A DNA stretch of 64,000 bases from Salinimicrobium tongyeongense (GCF_026109735.1 NZ_CP069620.1:1984001-2048000); one strand, 5' to 3'; counted from the first letter of the stretch, positions 1 through 11,955 are shown. Program-made: numbers and translations. Notes: generated by a model not told the origin, from the sequence alone.

Positions 1-2
1 AT

Positions 3-155
3 GGTCTTTACTTTCAAATGGACCGGCAAGATAGACCGAATTGGACTTATTACAAAAGGGATGAAGGAGAATTGTGCTTGTGGGTTAGTGCCGAACAGTC
101 TTTTGAAGAGGTCCCTGAAATTTGTGGGTGGATGTCCTGTTTAGCCGGAATTTGA
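3..155 (+). CDS. 3' end of an unrecognised protein, cut by the window edge
   Basis: An open frame runs from the left edge to a TGA at 153-155, giving about 50 residues. The composition looks protein-like, with several tryptophans and cysteines and few low-complexity stretches (for example DRQDRPNWTYY and ICGWMSCLAGI). No start is visible because the window begins inside it. It converges on the minus-strand ORF that ends at 185, leaving about 30 bp between the two stops. I do not recognise a family. It could be a chance open frame. Confidence 0.35.
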   Translation, partial: GLYFQMDRQDRPNWTYYKRDEGELCLWVSAEQSFEEVPEICGWMSCLAGI

Positions 156-184
156 AGTATTTAAATATGACCTGAAATAATTGT

Positions 185-862
185 CTAAACATTTTTGGCA
201 ATTCTGCTTTGTAATGCATTTCTAATTTTAGAAATCCTCTGTTTATTCTCTTCCAGTTTTTGAATATTTGATTTATATGTTTTGATGTTCTTGAGATTGG
301 GAAAGGATAATTTTTTATTTGCAAAAGACCTGGTGAAAACTAAGTTTGGATAATTTAAGATCAGGATGATAAGTTGTGCCGGCTTCGTTTTTTGGACTTC
401 AAATCCAATTTTATTTGCCGTTCTCGGGTTCAGTATATATGTAGTGCCGGTTATTTCTAAATTGGGTTTTTCATTGTTCGATGCTACTAAGTTCAGGATT
501 CCGTTTAAGTATTCTGATAGGATAAAATTCCTCCTGTTTTTTCCATTATCGTCTTTGTTTAAGACAAAGTAATAATCAAACAAGGTGCCTCCATGAATTG
601 TTATCTGATGATCTTTTTCTTTCTCGGAAATTAAAAGTGAAGATTCGTATTGTAATTTTCCATTTTTTATCATCGATGGCATATCGAAAAATGAAGCTAT
701 AACTGAAAGTACAATCCAGAAAGTAATTGGTGCGAGGAAATAAATTTTAAAATAAAACGAAATAAAAAATATTGGTATTAGAAGAGATAAAACAATTGAA
801 ATCAGCTTTATATAAAATCTTCTTTTCTGTTTTGATGATAATTCAAAAAATTTATTTCGCAA
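185..862 (-). CDS. Hypothetical two-helix membrane protein
   Basis: A 225-residue protein that I do not recognise. Two hydrophobic helices lie at about residues 20-37 and 42-60 (LISIVLSLLIPIFFISFYF, then ITFWIVLSVIASFF). A soluble, lysine/asparagine-rich remainder follows and ends in a basic, probably coiled stretch. The gene is markedly more AT-rich than the housekeeping genes further right. It follows the integrase gene in the same orientation, separated by a large imperfect inverted repeat (888-1026), so it may be a mobile-cassette passenger. Function unknown. Confidence 0.7.
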   Translation of the reverse strand: MRNKFFELSSKQKRRFYIKLISIVLSLLIPIFFISFYFKIYFLAPITFWIVLSVIASFFDMPSMIKNGKLQYESSLLISEKEKDHQITIHGGTLFDYYFVLNKDDNGKNRRNFILSEYLNGILNLVASNNEKPNLEITGTTYILNPRTANKIGFEVQKTKPAQLIILILNYPNLVFTRSFANKKLSFPNLKNIKTYKSNIQKLEENKQRISKIRNALQSRIAKNV

Positions 863-887
863 TTCGAATCTCTGTTTAAATATAATT

Positions 888-1026
888 GCCGACGGTTTGC
901 GGTTATGGACAAGTAGCGGGAGTAGGGATGAGCCCCTGTCGGCTTAGTTGGTTTTTAATTGGTATCTAAAATAGCACTTTTCAGCGGACTGCCCGCTATT
1001 TGCTCGTAAGCGATGTTAGCTGCCGT
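888..1026. repeat. Large imperfect inverted repeat, attC-like
   Basis: The arms are 888-920 and 992-1026 with a loop of about 71 nt. The inner 7 bp pair perfectly (TAGCGGG with CCCGCTA). The rest pairs through Watson-Crick and G-T pairs broken by mismatches, as in folded-strand recombination sites. The right end carries GTTAGCT, close to but not matching the integron core GTTRRRY. It sits between the 3' end of a tyrosine recombinase gene and a passenger-like ORF. It might instead be a transcription-related hairpin. Confidence 0.5.
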
Positions 1027-1107
1027 TATTATTGAACTAAATCAAAAAACCTTTTGCGGATAGATATTGTATATTTTCATTGATAACCATGTGAAAAATA
1101 ATTGCGC

Positions 1108-1119
1108 ATAACATGTTAT
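1108..1119. other. 12-bp perfect palindrome next to integrase stop
   Basis: ATAACATGTTAT lies 9 bp beyond the integrase stop codon. It shares ATGTTA with the right end of the large hairpin at 1014-1019. The 8-mer ATAATTGC occurs just before this palindrome and again just before the hairpin's left arm. It is a candidate attachment or crossover site; that role is inferred from position only. Confidence 0.3.
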
Positions 1120-1127
1120 ACCTCCCA

Positions 1128-2336
1128 CTAATATAGTTGTTTATCAGCAATATGCTGTGGTGGCAGCAACAGGTGGTCTTCTTCTATGTCAGATTTGTAG
1201 ATTTGCTTGACCATCACGTCTAAGGGACTCTCAATTTTCAGCATGTCCTTTCGGGAGACGTGGGTGTAGATCATAGTGGTTTCGGGTTTTGAATGTCCCA
1301 ACAGCTCCTGGATGTAGCGTATGTCTACGCCGTTCTCCAACATATGTGTGGCATAGGAATGCCTCAGGGTGTGCGGGGTAACTCTCTTTTTGATTTTGGC
1401 GCGGCAGCAGGAGTCGGCCAAAAAGGCGCGTACACTTTGCTGGCTGTAAGGTCCGCCGTAAAGGCCTTCCGCAAAAAATACCCGCGGGCTATAGGTGTTA
1501 AGGTAGTTTTTCAGTAAAGGCAAAATGCTCTCTGCCAGCACCACCATCCTGTCTTTCCGGCCTTTGGAATTTTTAATAAAAATCTGTCTCCTGTGAATGT
1601 CAATATGGGCGAGTTCCAGGTTGAGCACCTCGCCTATACGCAGCCCGCCCGAGTAGATCATGGCTAATATGGCGCGGTGCTTCAGGTTTCGGGTGGCCTG
1701 CAGCAGCCTCATAATCTCCTGGCTTGACAATACCACGGGCAAATACCTGCTTTTTGAAGGTCGTTTAATTTCGTTGACATCTATGTGTTCACTGTTGTAC
1801 AGCTGCAAAAAATGCTTTAGCGCACTTATGCACTGGCGGTGGGTGCTAAGGGCATAATTTTCGGCTGCGATATGCTGCTCAATAAACAATTCGATATCCC
1901 TTTTTCTCAAATCTGAAACCTGCCTGATTCCAATAAAATGGACGAACTTCAGCACAAAACTGTAGTACGTGCGCACGCTGCTTTCACTAAGCCGCCGGCC
2001 TCTCAGATAATTCACATATTCGTGCATGACCTTCTTCTGGGCCGTGTTATATTCCAGGACAGGCTGCGGAGTACTGATTTGCTTTGCCGGCAGCTTAAAA
2101 TTCTGAAGTTCAGTGTAATCAACAAATAGTTTGCCTTCCCGCAATTTGTTGTAAAGCAACTGTTTATTTTCCTGGGTGTAAAGGCTGTAAAAGCAGCTGT
2201 GGGTGCGCGTCCATTTTACGATCTCCAGTTTTTGTAACCGCGATTTAATTTCGGTGTCAAAAGGAAATTTTATGCCTATCTGCCATTCGTTGCGGTGGAA
2301 AAGTGGAACAAGTGTAACTTTTTTCATGCTGCTCAT
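1128..2336 (-). CDS. Tyrosine recombinase / site-specific integrase (XerD-like)
   Basis: This 402-residue tyrosine recombinase should cut and rejoin DNA at specific sites through a 3'-phosphotyrosine link. Residues 1-90 are an extra N-terminal region. A SAM-like core-binding domain spans about 100-185 and the catalytic domain about 200-370. The full catalytic set is visible: R233 (in SGGLRIGE), K258, H322-x-x-R325 (HTLR), H348 (LLGHSK) and nucleophile Y357 (MIYTH). The usual XerC/D length is near 300, so the N-terminal extension and a 30-residue tail are extra; this form is common in Bacteroidetes accessory regions. The classical integron-integrase insertion is not evident to me. A large hairpin follows its 3' end. 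Confidence 0.92.
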   Translation of the reverse strand: MSSMKKVTLVPLFHRNEWQIGIKFPFDTEIKSRLQKLEIVKWTRTHSCFYSLYTQENKQLLYNKLREGKLFVDYTELQNFKLPAKQISTPQPVLEYNTAQKKVMHEYVNYLRGRRLSESSVRTYYSFVLKFVHFIGIRQVSDLRKRDIELFIEQHIAAENYALSTHRQCISALKHFLQLYNSEHIDVNEIKRPSKSRYLPVVLSSQEIMRLLQATRNLKHRAILAMIYSGGLRIGEVLNLELAHIDIHRRQIFIKNSKGRKDRMVVLAESILPLLKNYLNTYSPRVFFAEGLYGGPYSQQSVRAFLADSCCRAKIKKRVTPHTLRHSYATHMLENGVDIRYIQELLGHSKPETTMIYTHVSRKDMLKIESPLDVMVKQIYKSDIEEDHLLLPPQHIADKQLY

Positions 2337-2360
2337 TTTTAGATAAATATAGTCTAAAAA
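2336..2360. promoter_or_regulatory. Inverted repeat over the integrase start
   Basis: TTTTTAGA (2336-2343) and TCTAAAAA (2353-2360) form a perfect 8-bp inverted repeat around a 9-bp spacer directly at the integrase start codon. A TATATTTA sequence in the spacer, read on the minus strand, resembles a weak -7 element. It may be an operator or a start-site hairpin limiting integrase expression. Confidence 0.35.
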
Positions 2361-2396
2361 CGAACCTGATCCTGAAAAATATCAGCCTATTATTCT

Positions 2397-3038
2397 TTAT
2401 TTCAGTGCTTTAAAGGAGTAGCCTCGTTTCTGAAAATGTTCCAGCACCTGCGGTAATACCGCTTTCAGGTTTTTTTCGGCTTTCAGGCTGTCGTGGAAGA
2501 CGATAATGCTTCCGGGGCCTGCGTTTTTAAGTACATTCTGAAGGACTTTTTCCGAAGAAAGCCGCCGGTCATAATCCATGCTCACAATACTCCACATTAC
2601 TACTTTAAAACCTTCCTGCTGAAGCTTTTTGGCCTGCATATTTCTAATCTTGCCATACGGGGGGCGAAAAAGGGCATTTTTGGAGCCTTTTTTCTGCGGA
2701 AGTTCCCGATCTATAACCTGTTGCGCCTGCTTCACATTGGAAACATAGGCCTCGATAGAAGTACTCCAGCCGTTCAAATGGTTGTGCGTGTGGTTGCCCA
2801 CAGTATGGCCCGCCTTTACTACCTGATCAAAGATTTCGGGGTGTTTTGCCACATTGTCGCCAATACAGAAAAATGTTGCCCGGGCATTGTAGCTTTCCAG
2901 TTGCTCCAGCACCCAGGGCGTGATTTCAGGGATGGGGCCATCGTCAAAGCTGAGGTAAAGGTTTTTGCCCCCGGTTGGAACATCCCAGATCCTTTTCGGA
3001 AATAAATATTTTATCACCCGCGGTATGCGCTCCCTCAT
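2397..3038 (-). CDS. Polysaccharide deacetylase family protein (NodB fold)
   Basis: A 213-residue carbohydrate esterase family 4 protein, expected to remove N- or O-acetyl groups from polysaccharide such as peptidoglycan or chitin-like chains. The NodB motifs are in order: FDDGP at 31-35 (metal-binding D33), HTHNH with H83 and H87 as the other metal ligands, RPPYG at 125-129, MWS-x-x-SMD around 148-155, and FHDS with H182. The length is that of a bare catalytic domain. A short hydrophobic stretch replaces a clear signal peptide, so export is uncertain. It lies 18 bp downstream of the DUF2723 gene and is probably cotranscribed with it. Confidence 0.88.
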   Translation of the reverse strand: MRERIPRVIKYLFPKRIWDVPTGGKNLYLSFDDGPIPEITPWVLEQLESYNARATFFCIGDNVAKHPEIFDQVVKAGHTVGNHTHNHLNGWSTSIEAYVSNVKQAQQVIDRELPQKKGSKNALFRPPYGKIRNMQAKKLQQEGFKVVMWSIVSMDYDRRLSSEKVLQNVLKNAGPGSIIVFHDSLKAEKNLKAVLPQVLEHFQKRGYSFKALK

Positions 3039-3056
3039 TCTGCTCTTGTCATGGCG

Positions 3057-6000
3057 TTACAGGGAATCCCGGATCTCTTCAGGCAGCAGCTGGGTCTCTT
3101 CAGTCGGGATCTCTGTAGGTGTTTCTTCAGGCCGGGCGTAGAAGTGCTCGAACAACATGAGATACTGGTTGAATTTATCGGCTTCTTTGCGTGCTACTTC
3201 TTCAGTATCGTTCATGATAAGCAAATCTACGAGGCTTCTGTACCTTTCAATGTCGGTCACTATTTCGCTGCCACGGGCAAACTGCCTGTCCAGTTCAAGA
3301 GAGCTGTAGTAGGTGAGGTTCTCCTGGTACTTTTTGGCAACCTGCTGCCATAGGGCAAGAGCTTTTTCCTTTTGTCCTACCTCATAGTAACCCTGAATGA
3401 AAGGTTCAAGCAGCGTGTAGTACTCAAAGTGCTCTACGGGCATTTTTTCCATCGCCAGGTCAATAATATCTTCGGCGCGTTGCATTTTTCCTTCATTGAT
3501 AAGGGTTTCGGCAAGACGGGCAAGATTGCTGCGGTAAGTGATGGCATTTTTGCGGGTCTCGGGATCGTAATACAAATCTGGATCGCCCGAATTCCCCCAG
3601 TACCAGTTCATCACGATATCGTACATCTTATCGGCATCAATTCGGCCCATATCAAACGGATTTCTCGGGTTCACCGGTGTCCTTATTGGTACTAGTTTGT
3701 AAGTCACGCCATCAAGCTGGAGGTAATCTTTCATCCACAGGTAGTCGTCATCTCCAAAACTTCCGCCGGTAAAATAAATAGGGCGTTTCCAGTCGTTATT
3801 GGCAATGATATCGAGCATTAACAAACGGTTCTTGTAAAGGATATCTTCATTAAGCTCAATAATGATCTCGTCTACAATTTCATCGGCATTCTGTGGTTTT
3901 ACAATTCCGTATTCGAGTACATTTTCCCTGTTCACGGGAATCCTAATGTGCTTTGTAGGGAAGGTGCTCACGCTTTGCCCGCTCATAAGATCGGCATTGG
4001 TGCGGGGGTCATCGCTGGCAATCCAGTTCATCCAGGTTTTTATGTTCATAGTGTCCTGTGTAATTGGCTGGAACCATATGGCATCCCGTGTGCCATAGGT
4101 ATACTGCTCGTGTACAAGCTGCCCGGGGATGGGTTCACTTTCCCACGCCTTGCGTTTCATCTGGTCAATATACCAGTCGGTCATAAACAGGCTGGTGTTC
4201 ACAATACGCACATCGGTACGGTAGCCTTCCACCTGTTGGGCATACCACAGGGCAAATGTGTCGTTGTCTCCAATCGTGAAGAGAATGGCGTTCTCGTCGA
4301 GGCTGTCCAGGTACATTTTGGCCATGGCCAGGGCTGTGTATCTTTCGGACCTGTTGTGGTCATCCCAGTTCTCGCTTGCCAGTACAGTCGGTACCGCCAG
4401 CAGGGAAGCCGCAACAACAACAGGAACGGCAATTTTGGGCTTGAGGTAATCTTTGAGGATGTCAAAAAGGGCATAAACGCCAAAGCCTATCCACATGGCA
4501 AACACGTAGAAAGAACCTACCAGGGCATAATCCCTTTCGCGTGGCTCAAAAGGCCTTTCGTTGAGGTAGATTTTAAGGGCAATACCCGTAAAGAGGAAGA
4601 AAACCAGCAGCACCCAAAAGTTCTTTTTGTCTTTTGTATACTGAAAAACCAGCCCCAGCACCCCGAGGATAAGCGGGAGGAAGTAATAAGTATTTCTTGC
4701 AGGGTTGTTCAGTGCATCTGACGGAAGCTGATCCTGGTTGCCCAACCTGGCCTCGTCAATAAAGTCGATCCCGCTTATCCAGTTTCCGTTCTGGTCGGTA
4801 TATTTTCCCTGAACATCATTTTGCCGGCCAACAAAATTCCACATAAAATATCGCCAGTACATATAGCCCATCTGGTACTCAAAAAGGTAATTGAGGTTGG
4901 AGCCAAAAGAGGGTTTTTCTACATCAAGATATTCCCTGAAGCGGCGCAAAAAGCTGTTGTACTGCTCGTAATCTACATTCCCCTGATTATAATTACGTTG
5001 AAATTCGTTTACCGCGGCAATAAGCTGTTCTTCCTGTTGGTATTGGGGTTTGATGGTGAATTCTAAAGGCCCTGTGAACTCCATGTAATTGGAAGCATGT
5101 TCTGTGCTCCACATACGCGGCAGCAGGGCTTTGTGAGCATCATCGGTATTCTGCTTCGCATTTTTGTAGTCGTTTACAATGACATATTTTCCGGCAGCTT
5201 CGTCTTTTTCATACTTCGGCTTATCGTCAATATAAGGGTTGTTCTCATCCAGTCCGCTGTAGATCTCTGTGAATTGTGGGCCGTAGAATAAATGCGTTTC
5301 GGGGTACTGTTCCCGGTTGTAGTACGCCAGCAGTTCGCGGGCATTGTTAGGGTTGTTTTCGTTGATCACCGTATTGGCGTTCGCTCTAATAGGTAGCATC
5401 AGCCAGGAGGAGAAACCAATAAAGATGAATAGGATGCAAAGCAGCAATGTATTTAGCTGAAAGTAATGTTTGCGCCGGGTGTATTTTATTCCGAAGTAAA
5501 AAGCAGCGATAAGCACAAGGGCGGTAAAAATCGTTCCCGAATTGAACGGAAGCCCCAGTGTATTGACAAAGAAGATCTCTGTGGACGAGAACAGGTCAAG
5601 AGAATAAGGCAGCAGCAGCTTAAAGATGAACATAAGCACCGCAACCACAACCAGGTTGGCAATGATAAAATTCTTAACGGTGACTTTTGAGAAATTCTTG
5701 AAATAGTAAAGAAAACCTATGGCGGGCAGGGTGAGCAGCCCCATAAAATGCACCCCAAAAGAAAGCCCTATGATAAAACTAATAAGGATGACCCAGCGGT
5801 TGCCGCGAGGAGCGAACATATCGCGTTCCCAAAGCAGCCCCAGGTAGAACAGGATAGACATGAGAAAGGTTGCCATGGCGTAAACTTCGGCTTCGCCGGC
5901 ATTGAACCAGAAGCTGTCGGTAAAAGTAAAGGCAAGAGAACCTACAGCGGCACTTCCAAGAACAGCAGCTTTTTTGGCCGCAGAGATCTCAGAGACAGGT

Positions 6001-6323
6001 CCGCTTATTTTGAGTACTAGAAGCACAATAGACCAGAACATGAACAGGATGGTGAAGGCGCTGGCGAAAACCGACATTAAATTCACCATGTAGGCTACCT
6101 GTGAGGGTTCACTGGCAAAAATGGAGAAAAAAGCACCCATCATCTGGTAGAGCGGCGCACCGGGAGGGTGGCCCACCTCGAGATTTGAAGAAGTGGCAAT
6201 GTATTCTCCCGCGTCCCAAAAACTAAGCGTGGGCTCAACAGTTAACCAAAAAGTTGTAAGAGCTATAAGGAAAACCACCCAGCCCAGAATTTTATTCCAC
6301 CGGGTAAAGTTAAAATCTGTCAT
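3057..6323 (-). CDS. DUF2723 membrane protein (TMEM260-like glycosyltransferase)
   Basis: A 1088-residue integral membrane protein. The N-terminal half has about eleven hydrophobic helices, with the family-typical first loop FWDAGEYIATS followed by VGHPPGAPL. This acidic loop resembles the catalytic loop of GT-C enzymes. A large exported-looking domain follows, with a helical repeat (TPR-like) region near residues 960-1040. DUF2723 is related to human TMEM260, a protein O-mannosyltransferase, so a lipid-linked sugar transfer outside the membrane is the best guess. The substrate is unknown. A polysaccharide deacetylase follows directly, which supports envelope or glycan work. Confidence 0.85.
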   Translation of the reverse strand: MTDFNFTRWNKILGWVVFLIALTTFWLTVEPTLSFWDAGEYIATSSNLEVGHPPGAPLYQMMGAFFSIFASEPSQVAYMVNLMSVFASAFTILFMFWSIVLLVLKISGPVSEISAAKKAAVLGSAAVGSLAFTFTDSFWFNAGEAEVYAMATFLMSILFYLGLLWERDMFAPRGNRWVILISFIIGLSFGVHFMGLLTLPAIGFLYYFKNFSKVTVKNFIIANLVVVAVLMFIFKLLLPYSLDLFSSTEIFFVNTLGLPFNSGTIFTALVLIAAFYFGIKYTRRKHYFQLNTLLLCILFIFIGFSSWLMLPIRANANTVINENNPNNARELLAYYNREQYPETHLFYGPQFTEIYSGLDENNPYIDDKPKYEKDEAAGKYVIVNDYKNAKQNTDDAHKALLPRMWSTEHASNYMEFTGPLEFTIKPQYQQEEQLIAAVNEFQRNYNQGNVDYEQYNSFLRRFREYLDVEKPSFGSNLNYLFEYQMGYMYWRYFMWNFVGRQNDVQGKYTDQNGNWISGIDFIDEARLGNQDQLPSDALNNPARNTYYFLPLILGVLGLVFQYTKDKKNFWVLLVFFLFTGIALKIYLNERPFEPRERDYALVGSFYVFAMWIGFGVYALFDILKDYLKPKIAVPVVVAASLLAVPTVLASENWDDHNRSERYTALAMAKMYLDSLDENAILFTIGDNDTFALWYAQQVEGYRTDVRIVNTSLFMTDWYIDQMKRKAWESEPIPGQLVHEQYTYGTRDAIWFQPITQDTMNIKTWMNWIASDDPRTNADLMSGQSVSTFPTKHIRIPVNRENVLEYGIVKPQNADEIVDEIIIELNEDILYKNRLLMLDIIANNDWKRPIYFTGGSFGDDDYLWMKDYLQLDGVTYKLVPIRTPVNPRNPFDMGRIDADKMYDIVMNWYWGNSGDPDLYYDPETRKNAITYRSNLARLAETLINEGKMQRAEDIIDLAMEKMPVEHFEYYTLLEPFIQGYYEVGQKEKALALWQQVAKKYQENLTYYSSLELDRQFARGSEIVTDIERYRSLVDLLIMNDTEEVARKEADKFNQYLMLFEHFYARPEETPTEIPTEETQLLPEEIRDSL

Positions 6324-6475
6324 TTTAGTGAGTTTGAGAACAGTGGCGAATTTAAGAATAATTAAACTATTGTGGGAAGAACGAATTTTAAAAGAAGATA
6401 TTTTGATGTGGGGTTAGCTTTAACCCCTTAGGGATCTTTTAAGTACCTCCCAGGCGGTTTTGCAGGAGAGGTTTC

Positions 6476-6490
6476 AAAAATGGCATTTTT
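6476..6490. repeat. Dispersed palindrome copy A
   Basis: AAAAATGGCATTTTT, followed by GAGAGGT, between the DUF2723 start and tRNA-Gln. It is one of at least ten copies of this 15-bp near-palindrome in the window. Confidence 0.7.
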
Positions 6491-6533
6491 GAGAGGTTGG
6501 AATTAAAGCAGTGAAAATAATTTTTAAAAAATG

Positions 6534-6564
6534 TTTGTAGAAGTAAAAGTTTGTTTTAAATTTG
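6534..6564 (+). promoter_or_regulatory. Promoter of tRNA-Gln
   Basis: TTTG at 6534-6537, a 19-bp spacer and TAAATTTG at 6557-6564 match the Bacteroidetes primary sigma factor pattern (TTTG, then TAnnTTTG). The mature tRNA begins 18 bp downstream. Confidence 0.65.
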
Positions 6565-6581
6565 CATCCGCATTACAGCAA

Positions 6582-6654
6582 TGGCCTATGGTGTAACTGG
6601 CAACACGTCTGGTTTTGGTCCAGAAGAGTCTAGGTTCGAGCCCTAGTAGGCCAA
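6582..6654 (+). tRNA. tRNA-Gln (anticodon TTG)
   Basis: The 73-nt cloverleaf has a 7-bp acceptor stem (TGGCCTA with TAGGCCA), an anticodon stem TCTGG/CCAGA around the loop TTTTGGT with anticodon TTG, and a T arm CTAGG-TTCGAGC-CCTAG. The 3' CCA is not encoded. It reads CAA and, by wobble, CAG. It has its own promoter upstream and a hairpin terminator downstream. Confidence 0.95.
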
Positions 6655-6668
6655 CAAAGTAAATGTGA

Positions 6669-6700
6669 AACCGAATTGTGAAAACAGTTCGGTTTTTTTT
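6669..6700 (+). terminator. Rho-independent terminator after tRNA-Gln
   Basis: AACCGAATTGT pairs with ACAGTTCGGTT (one G-T pair) around a GAAA tetraloop and is followed by a run of T to 6700. This is a strong intrinsic terminator 14 bp after the tRNA. Confidence 0.88.
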
Positions 6701-7038
6701 GTTTTTAGCAGTATGGCGAATAGGGATGGATCATGGATCATGATCAAAAGGGATCATAATCCAAAGTTGGGGATTAGGCAAAAATTGTGGTTAATCTGAA
6801 TAGAGATCAAGAACATTTTCTGGGCTTTTGAGTTTTAGGAAAATAATTTTTCAAGCCGATACAAGAAGAATCCTTCATTATCTTCTTATAAAATACCAGT
6901 TCCTTTTTTTTCTTTCCTTACAATAATGTTAAGAGGTAATATTTTAATATTTTAGATTACAGATTATTCCTACAATTCAAATGCGGAATAACAAAAAGAC
7001 CGGGAGTCTTCTTTGTTCTATATGTAATTTTTAATCTA
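6701..7038. other. Gene-free stretch before lacZ
   Basis: About 340 AT-rich bases between the tRNA terminator and the beta-galactosidase start. I see only a short local repetition of GGATCATG/GATCAT words near 6728-6754 and no convincing ORF or consensus promoter. Confidence 0.4.
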
Positions 7039-10211
<3,173 letters not shown>

Positions 10212-10379
10212 TTTCTTTCTGAAAATTTTTTCAGCTGATGGGAGATCAGCAATATTTTCTCTTTTCCGAAGATAGCTTTCCCTTAAAAAAGGCTGGAATT
10301 GACTTATAATTTTCGAACGGAATGTATATTTTTTAATCTGATATGGTTTTAGGTTGATTTCTATAAGATCAATTCAGTA

Positions 10380-10394
10380 AAAAATGACATTTTT
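10380..10394. repeat. Dispersed palindrome copy B (A variant)
   Basis: AAAAATGACATTTTT in the gap after lacZ. It has G-to-A at the centre relative to the common form, as have copies at 46397 and 56417. Confidence 0.6.
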
Positions 10395-10403
10395 AAATAA
10401 AAA

Positions 10404-10421
10404 CCCCCTAAAATTAGGGGG
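10404..10421. terminator. Hairpin after lacZ
   Basis: CCCCCTAA and TTAGGGGG pair perfectly around AA. No T run follows, so it is a weak terminator candidate or a structured 3' end. The gap 10212-10706 (about 495 bp) otherwise holds two dispersed palindrome copies and AT-rich sequence. Confidence 0.35.
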
Positions 10422-10628
10422 TATAAATTCCTTATGCTGTAAAAACATCATTTTTTTAAATAAATATTAGGGGGTGTGTCTCATTTTTATATAAATTTAA
10501 TCTCGGTTTTAAATTTTTTGTTGCTGTTAAGAGAAGTAAGGGAACTGCTATTCAAAAGTAACTTTTGAAAGCTGAAAAGGGCTTTGAAGATATAAACTGA
10601 ACATTCATGCCCGCCAAAAAGGCAAATA

Positions 10629-10643
10629 GAAAATGCCATTTTT
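10629..10643. repeat. Dispersed palindrome copy C (inverted)
   Basis: GAAAATGCCATTTTT followed by GAAGGGTTATTCTGAAG, the extended form of the repeat. It lies 64 bp before the next gene, and a small TCTGAAG/CTTCAGA hairpin follows at about 10654-10672. Confidence 0.6.
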
Positions 10644-10706
10644 GAAGGGTTATTCTGAAGAAAACTTCAGAAATAAAAAAATGTTTCCGAATAAAATATT
10701 GAAGAT

Positions 10707-11066
10707 ATGACCACAACTTTCGTAACCCAAAATGAGATGAGGCTGCTCTGGAAAACCTCCCTGGAAAGAATGATTGCCGACTGCAGGGCAAGTAAAAAGC
10801 TGCCCGGAGGTTTACTGGAGCTCATCAAACACAATTTGTTTGCAAAATACGCTGCTTATAACCCCCAGTTTGACGATATTGAAATTGGGGTGAACGAGTG
10901 TAAACACAGCACTACCTCTTATGCCGATATCAGGATTTACCAATTCCCCCTGGACGAACTTGAAGAGAGGTTAACTGCTTCTTTTAAAACCAAACGAGGA
11001 GATTTGGAGTTTTACGCAAGAGTTTTTAAAGGAAAAGAATTTAACGATAAGATATTGGTGCTTTAA
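10707..11066 (+). CDS. Hypothetical protein, 119 residues
   Basis: I do not recognise this gene. The product is soluble, has no signal peptide or membrane segment, and is predicted mixed alpha/beta: a helical N-terminal half (LLWKTSLERMIADC) and a C-terminal half with alternating strands. It is transcribed with the same polarity as the phosphatase gene 94 bp downstream. Codon use looks like that of its neighbours, so I consider it a real gene of unknown function. Confidence 0.7.
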   Translation: MTTTFVTQNEMRLLWKTSLERMIADCRASKKLPGGLLELIKHNLFAKYAAYNPQFDDIEIGVNECKHSTTSYADIRIYQFPLDELEERLTASFKTKRGDLEFYARVFKGKEFNDKILVL

Positions 11067-11160
11067 GCACAAACGTGAAAAGATTGCGTAACTTCAGGAC
11101 GGCTAACAGCATCACCTTTGAAGCTGTGGTAATTTTATCAACCAACAATTCTGAAGCACT

Positions 11161-11955
11161 ATGAAAAAGGGATTTTTAATAGATATGGACGGCGTGATCT
11201 ACGGAAATGACATCCTGATCCCGGGCGCCGATGTTTTCATCGAAAACCTTCAGGAAAGGGAGATCCCGTTCCTGTTTATGACCAATAACAGCCAGCGCAC
11301 ACCGTTGGATGCTGTGAACAAACTTTCAAAAATGGGCATATACATTAGTGAACAAAATGTATATACCAGTGCCATGGCAACGGCTTCCTTCCTTTCATTC
11401 ATGAAACCCAACGGCAGTGCATATGTGTTGGGAGAAGGAGGCTTGATCACCAGTCTTGCTCGAGAAGGCTATAATCTTGTAAATCAACGCCCCGATTTTG
11501 TGGTGGTGGGTGAGGGCCGCAATTTTACGCTTGAAATGGTCAATGCCGCGGTAGATATGATTCTTTCAGGCTCACGGCTTATAGCCACCAACCTTGACCC
11601 TTCCCCTAAAAAGACAGGCTGGACCAACCTGGGAATTCGTGCCGTAGTGGCCATGATTGAAGAAGCCACCGGGAAAAAGGCATTTTCGGTAGGTAAACCC
11701 AGCCCTGTGATGATGCGTTCGGCCAGGAAATACCTGGGGCTTGAAGCTAAAGAGACGGTCATCATTGGCGATACCATGGATACAGATATTCTTGGCGGGA
11801 TACAACTGGGGTATACTACTATCCTCACCCTATCAGGGATTTCTTCCAGGGAAAGCCTCAACGACTATGCTTTTAAACCCGATATTATTGTAGATTCAGT
11901 AAAAGACCTTGATCTTGAGGAGGTTTTTAATTTCCACAATAAAGCTTTCGCTTAG
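11161..11955 (+). CDS. HAD-IIA family hydrolase (NagD-like phosphatase)
   Basis: A 264-residue haloacid dehalogenase superfamily phosphatase that should dephosphorylate a small metabolite through a phospho-aspartate. Motif I is DMDGVIYG with nucleophile D8 and acid/base D10. Motif II is FMTNNS, motif III is the lysine in FSVGKPSP, and motif IV is GDTMDTDI with its metal-binding aspartates. The capped C2 (IIA) arrangement and length match NagD/AraL-type nucleotide or sugar phosphatases; the natural substrate cannot be told. It converges on gltD across a strong bidirectional terminator. Confidence 0.88.
   Translation: MKKGFLIDMDGVIYGNDILIPGADVFIENLQEREIPFLFMTNNSQRTPLDAVNKLSKMGIYISEQNVYTSAMATASFLSFMKPNGSAYVLGEGGLITSLAREGYNLVNQRPDFVVVGEGRNFTLEMVNAAVDMILSGSRLIATNLDPSPKKTGWTNLGIRAVVAMIEEATGKKAFSVGKPSPVMMRSARKYLGLEAKETVIIGDTMDTDILGGIQLGYTTILTLSGISSRESLNDYAFKPDIIVDSVKDLDLEEVFNFHNKAFA

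Noticed and set aside
85-324. 79-codon minus-strand ORF at the left edge
   Set aside because: It overlaps the 225-residue membrane protein gene in another frame and has the composition of a shadow.
2668-2680. Dispersed palindrome in the deacetylase gene (AAAAAGGGCATTTTTGG)
   Set aside because: The centre differs (GGGC) and symmetry is lost; it is explained by the coding sequence for KNALF.
3372-6093. Many plus-strand open frames of 60-257 codons opposite the DUF2723 gene
   Set aside because: They are shadows of a well-supported minus-strand gene: low-complexity composition, no family marks, and frame tied to the real codons.
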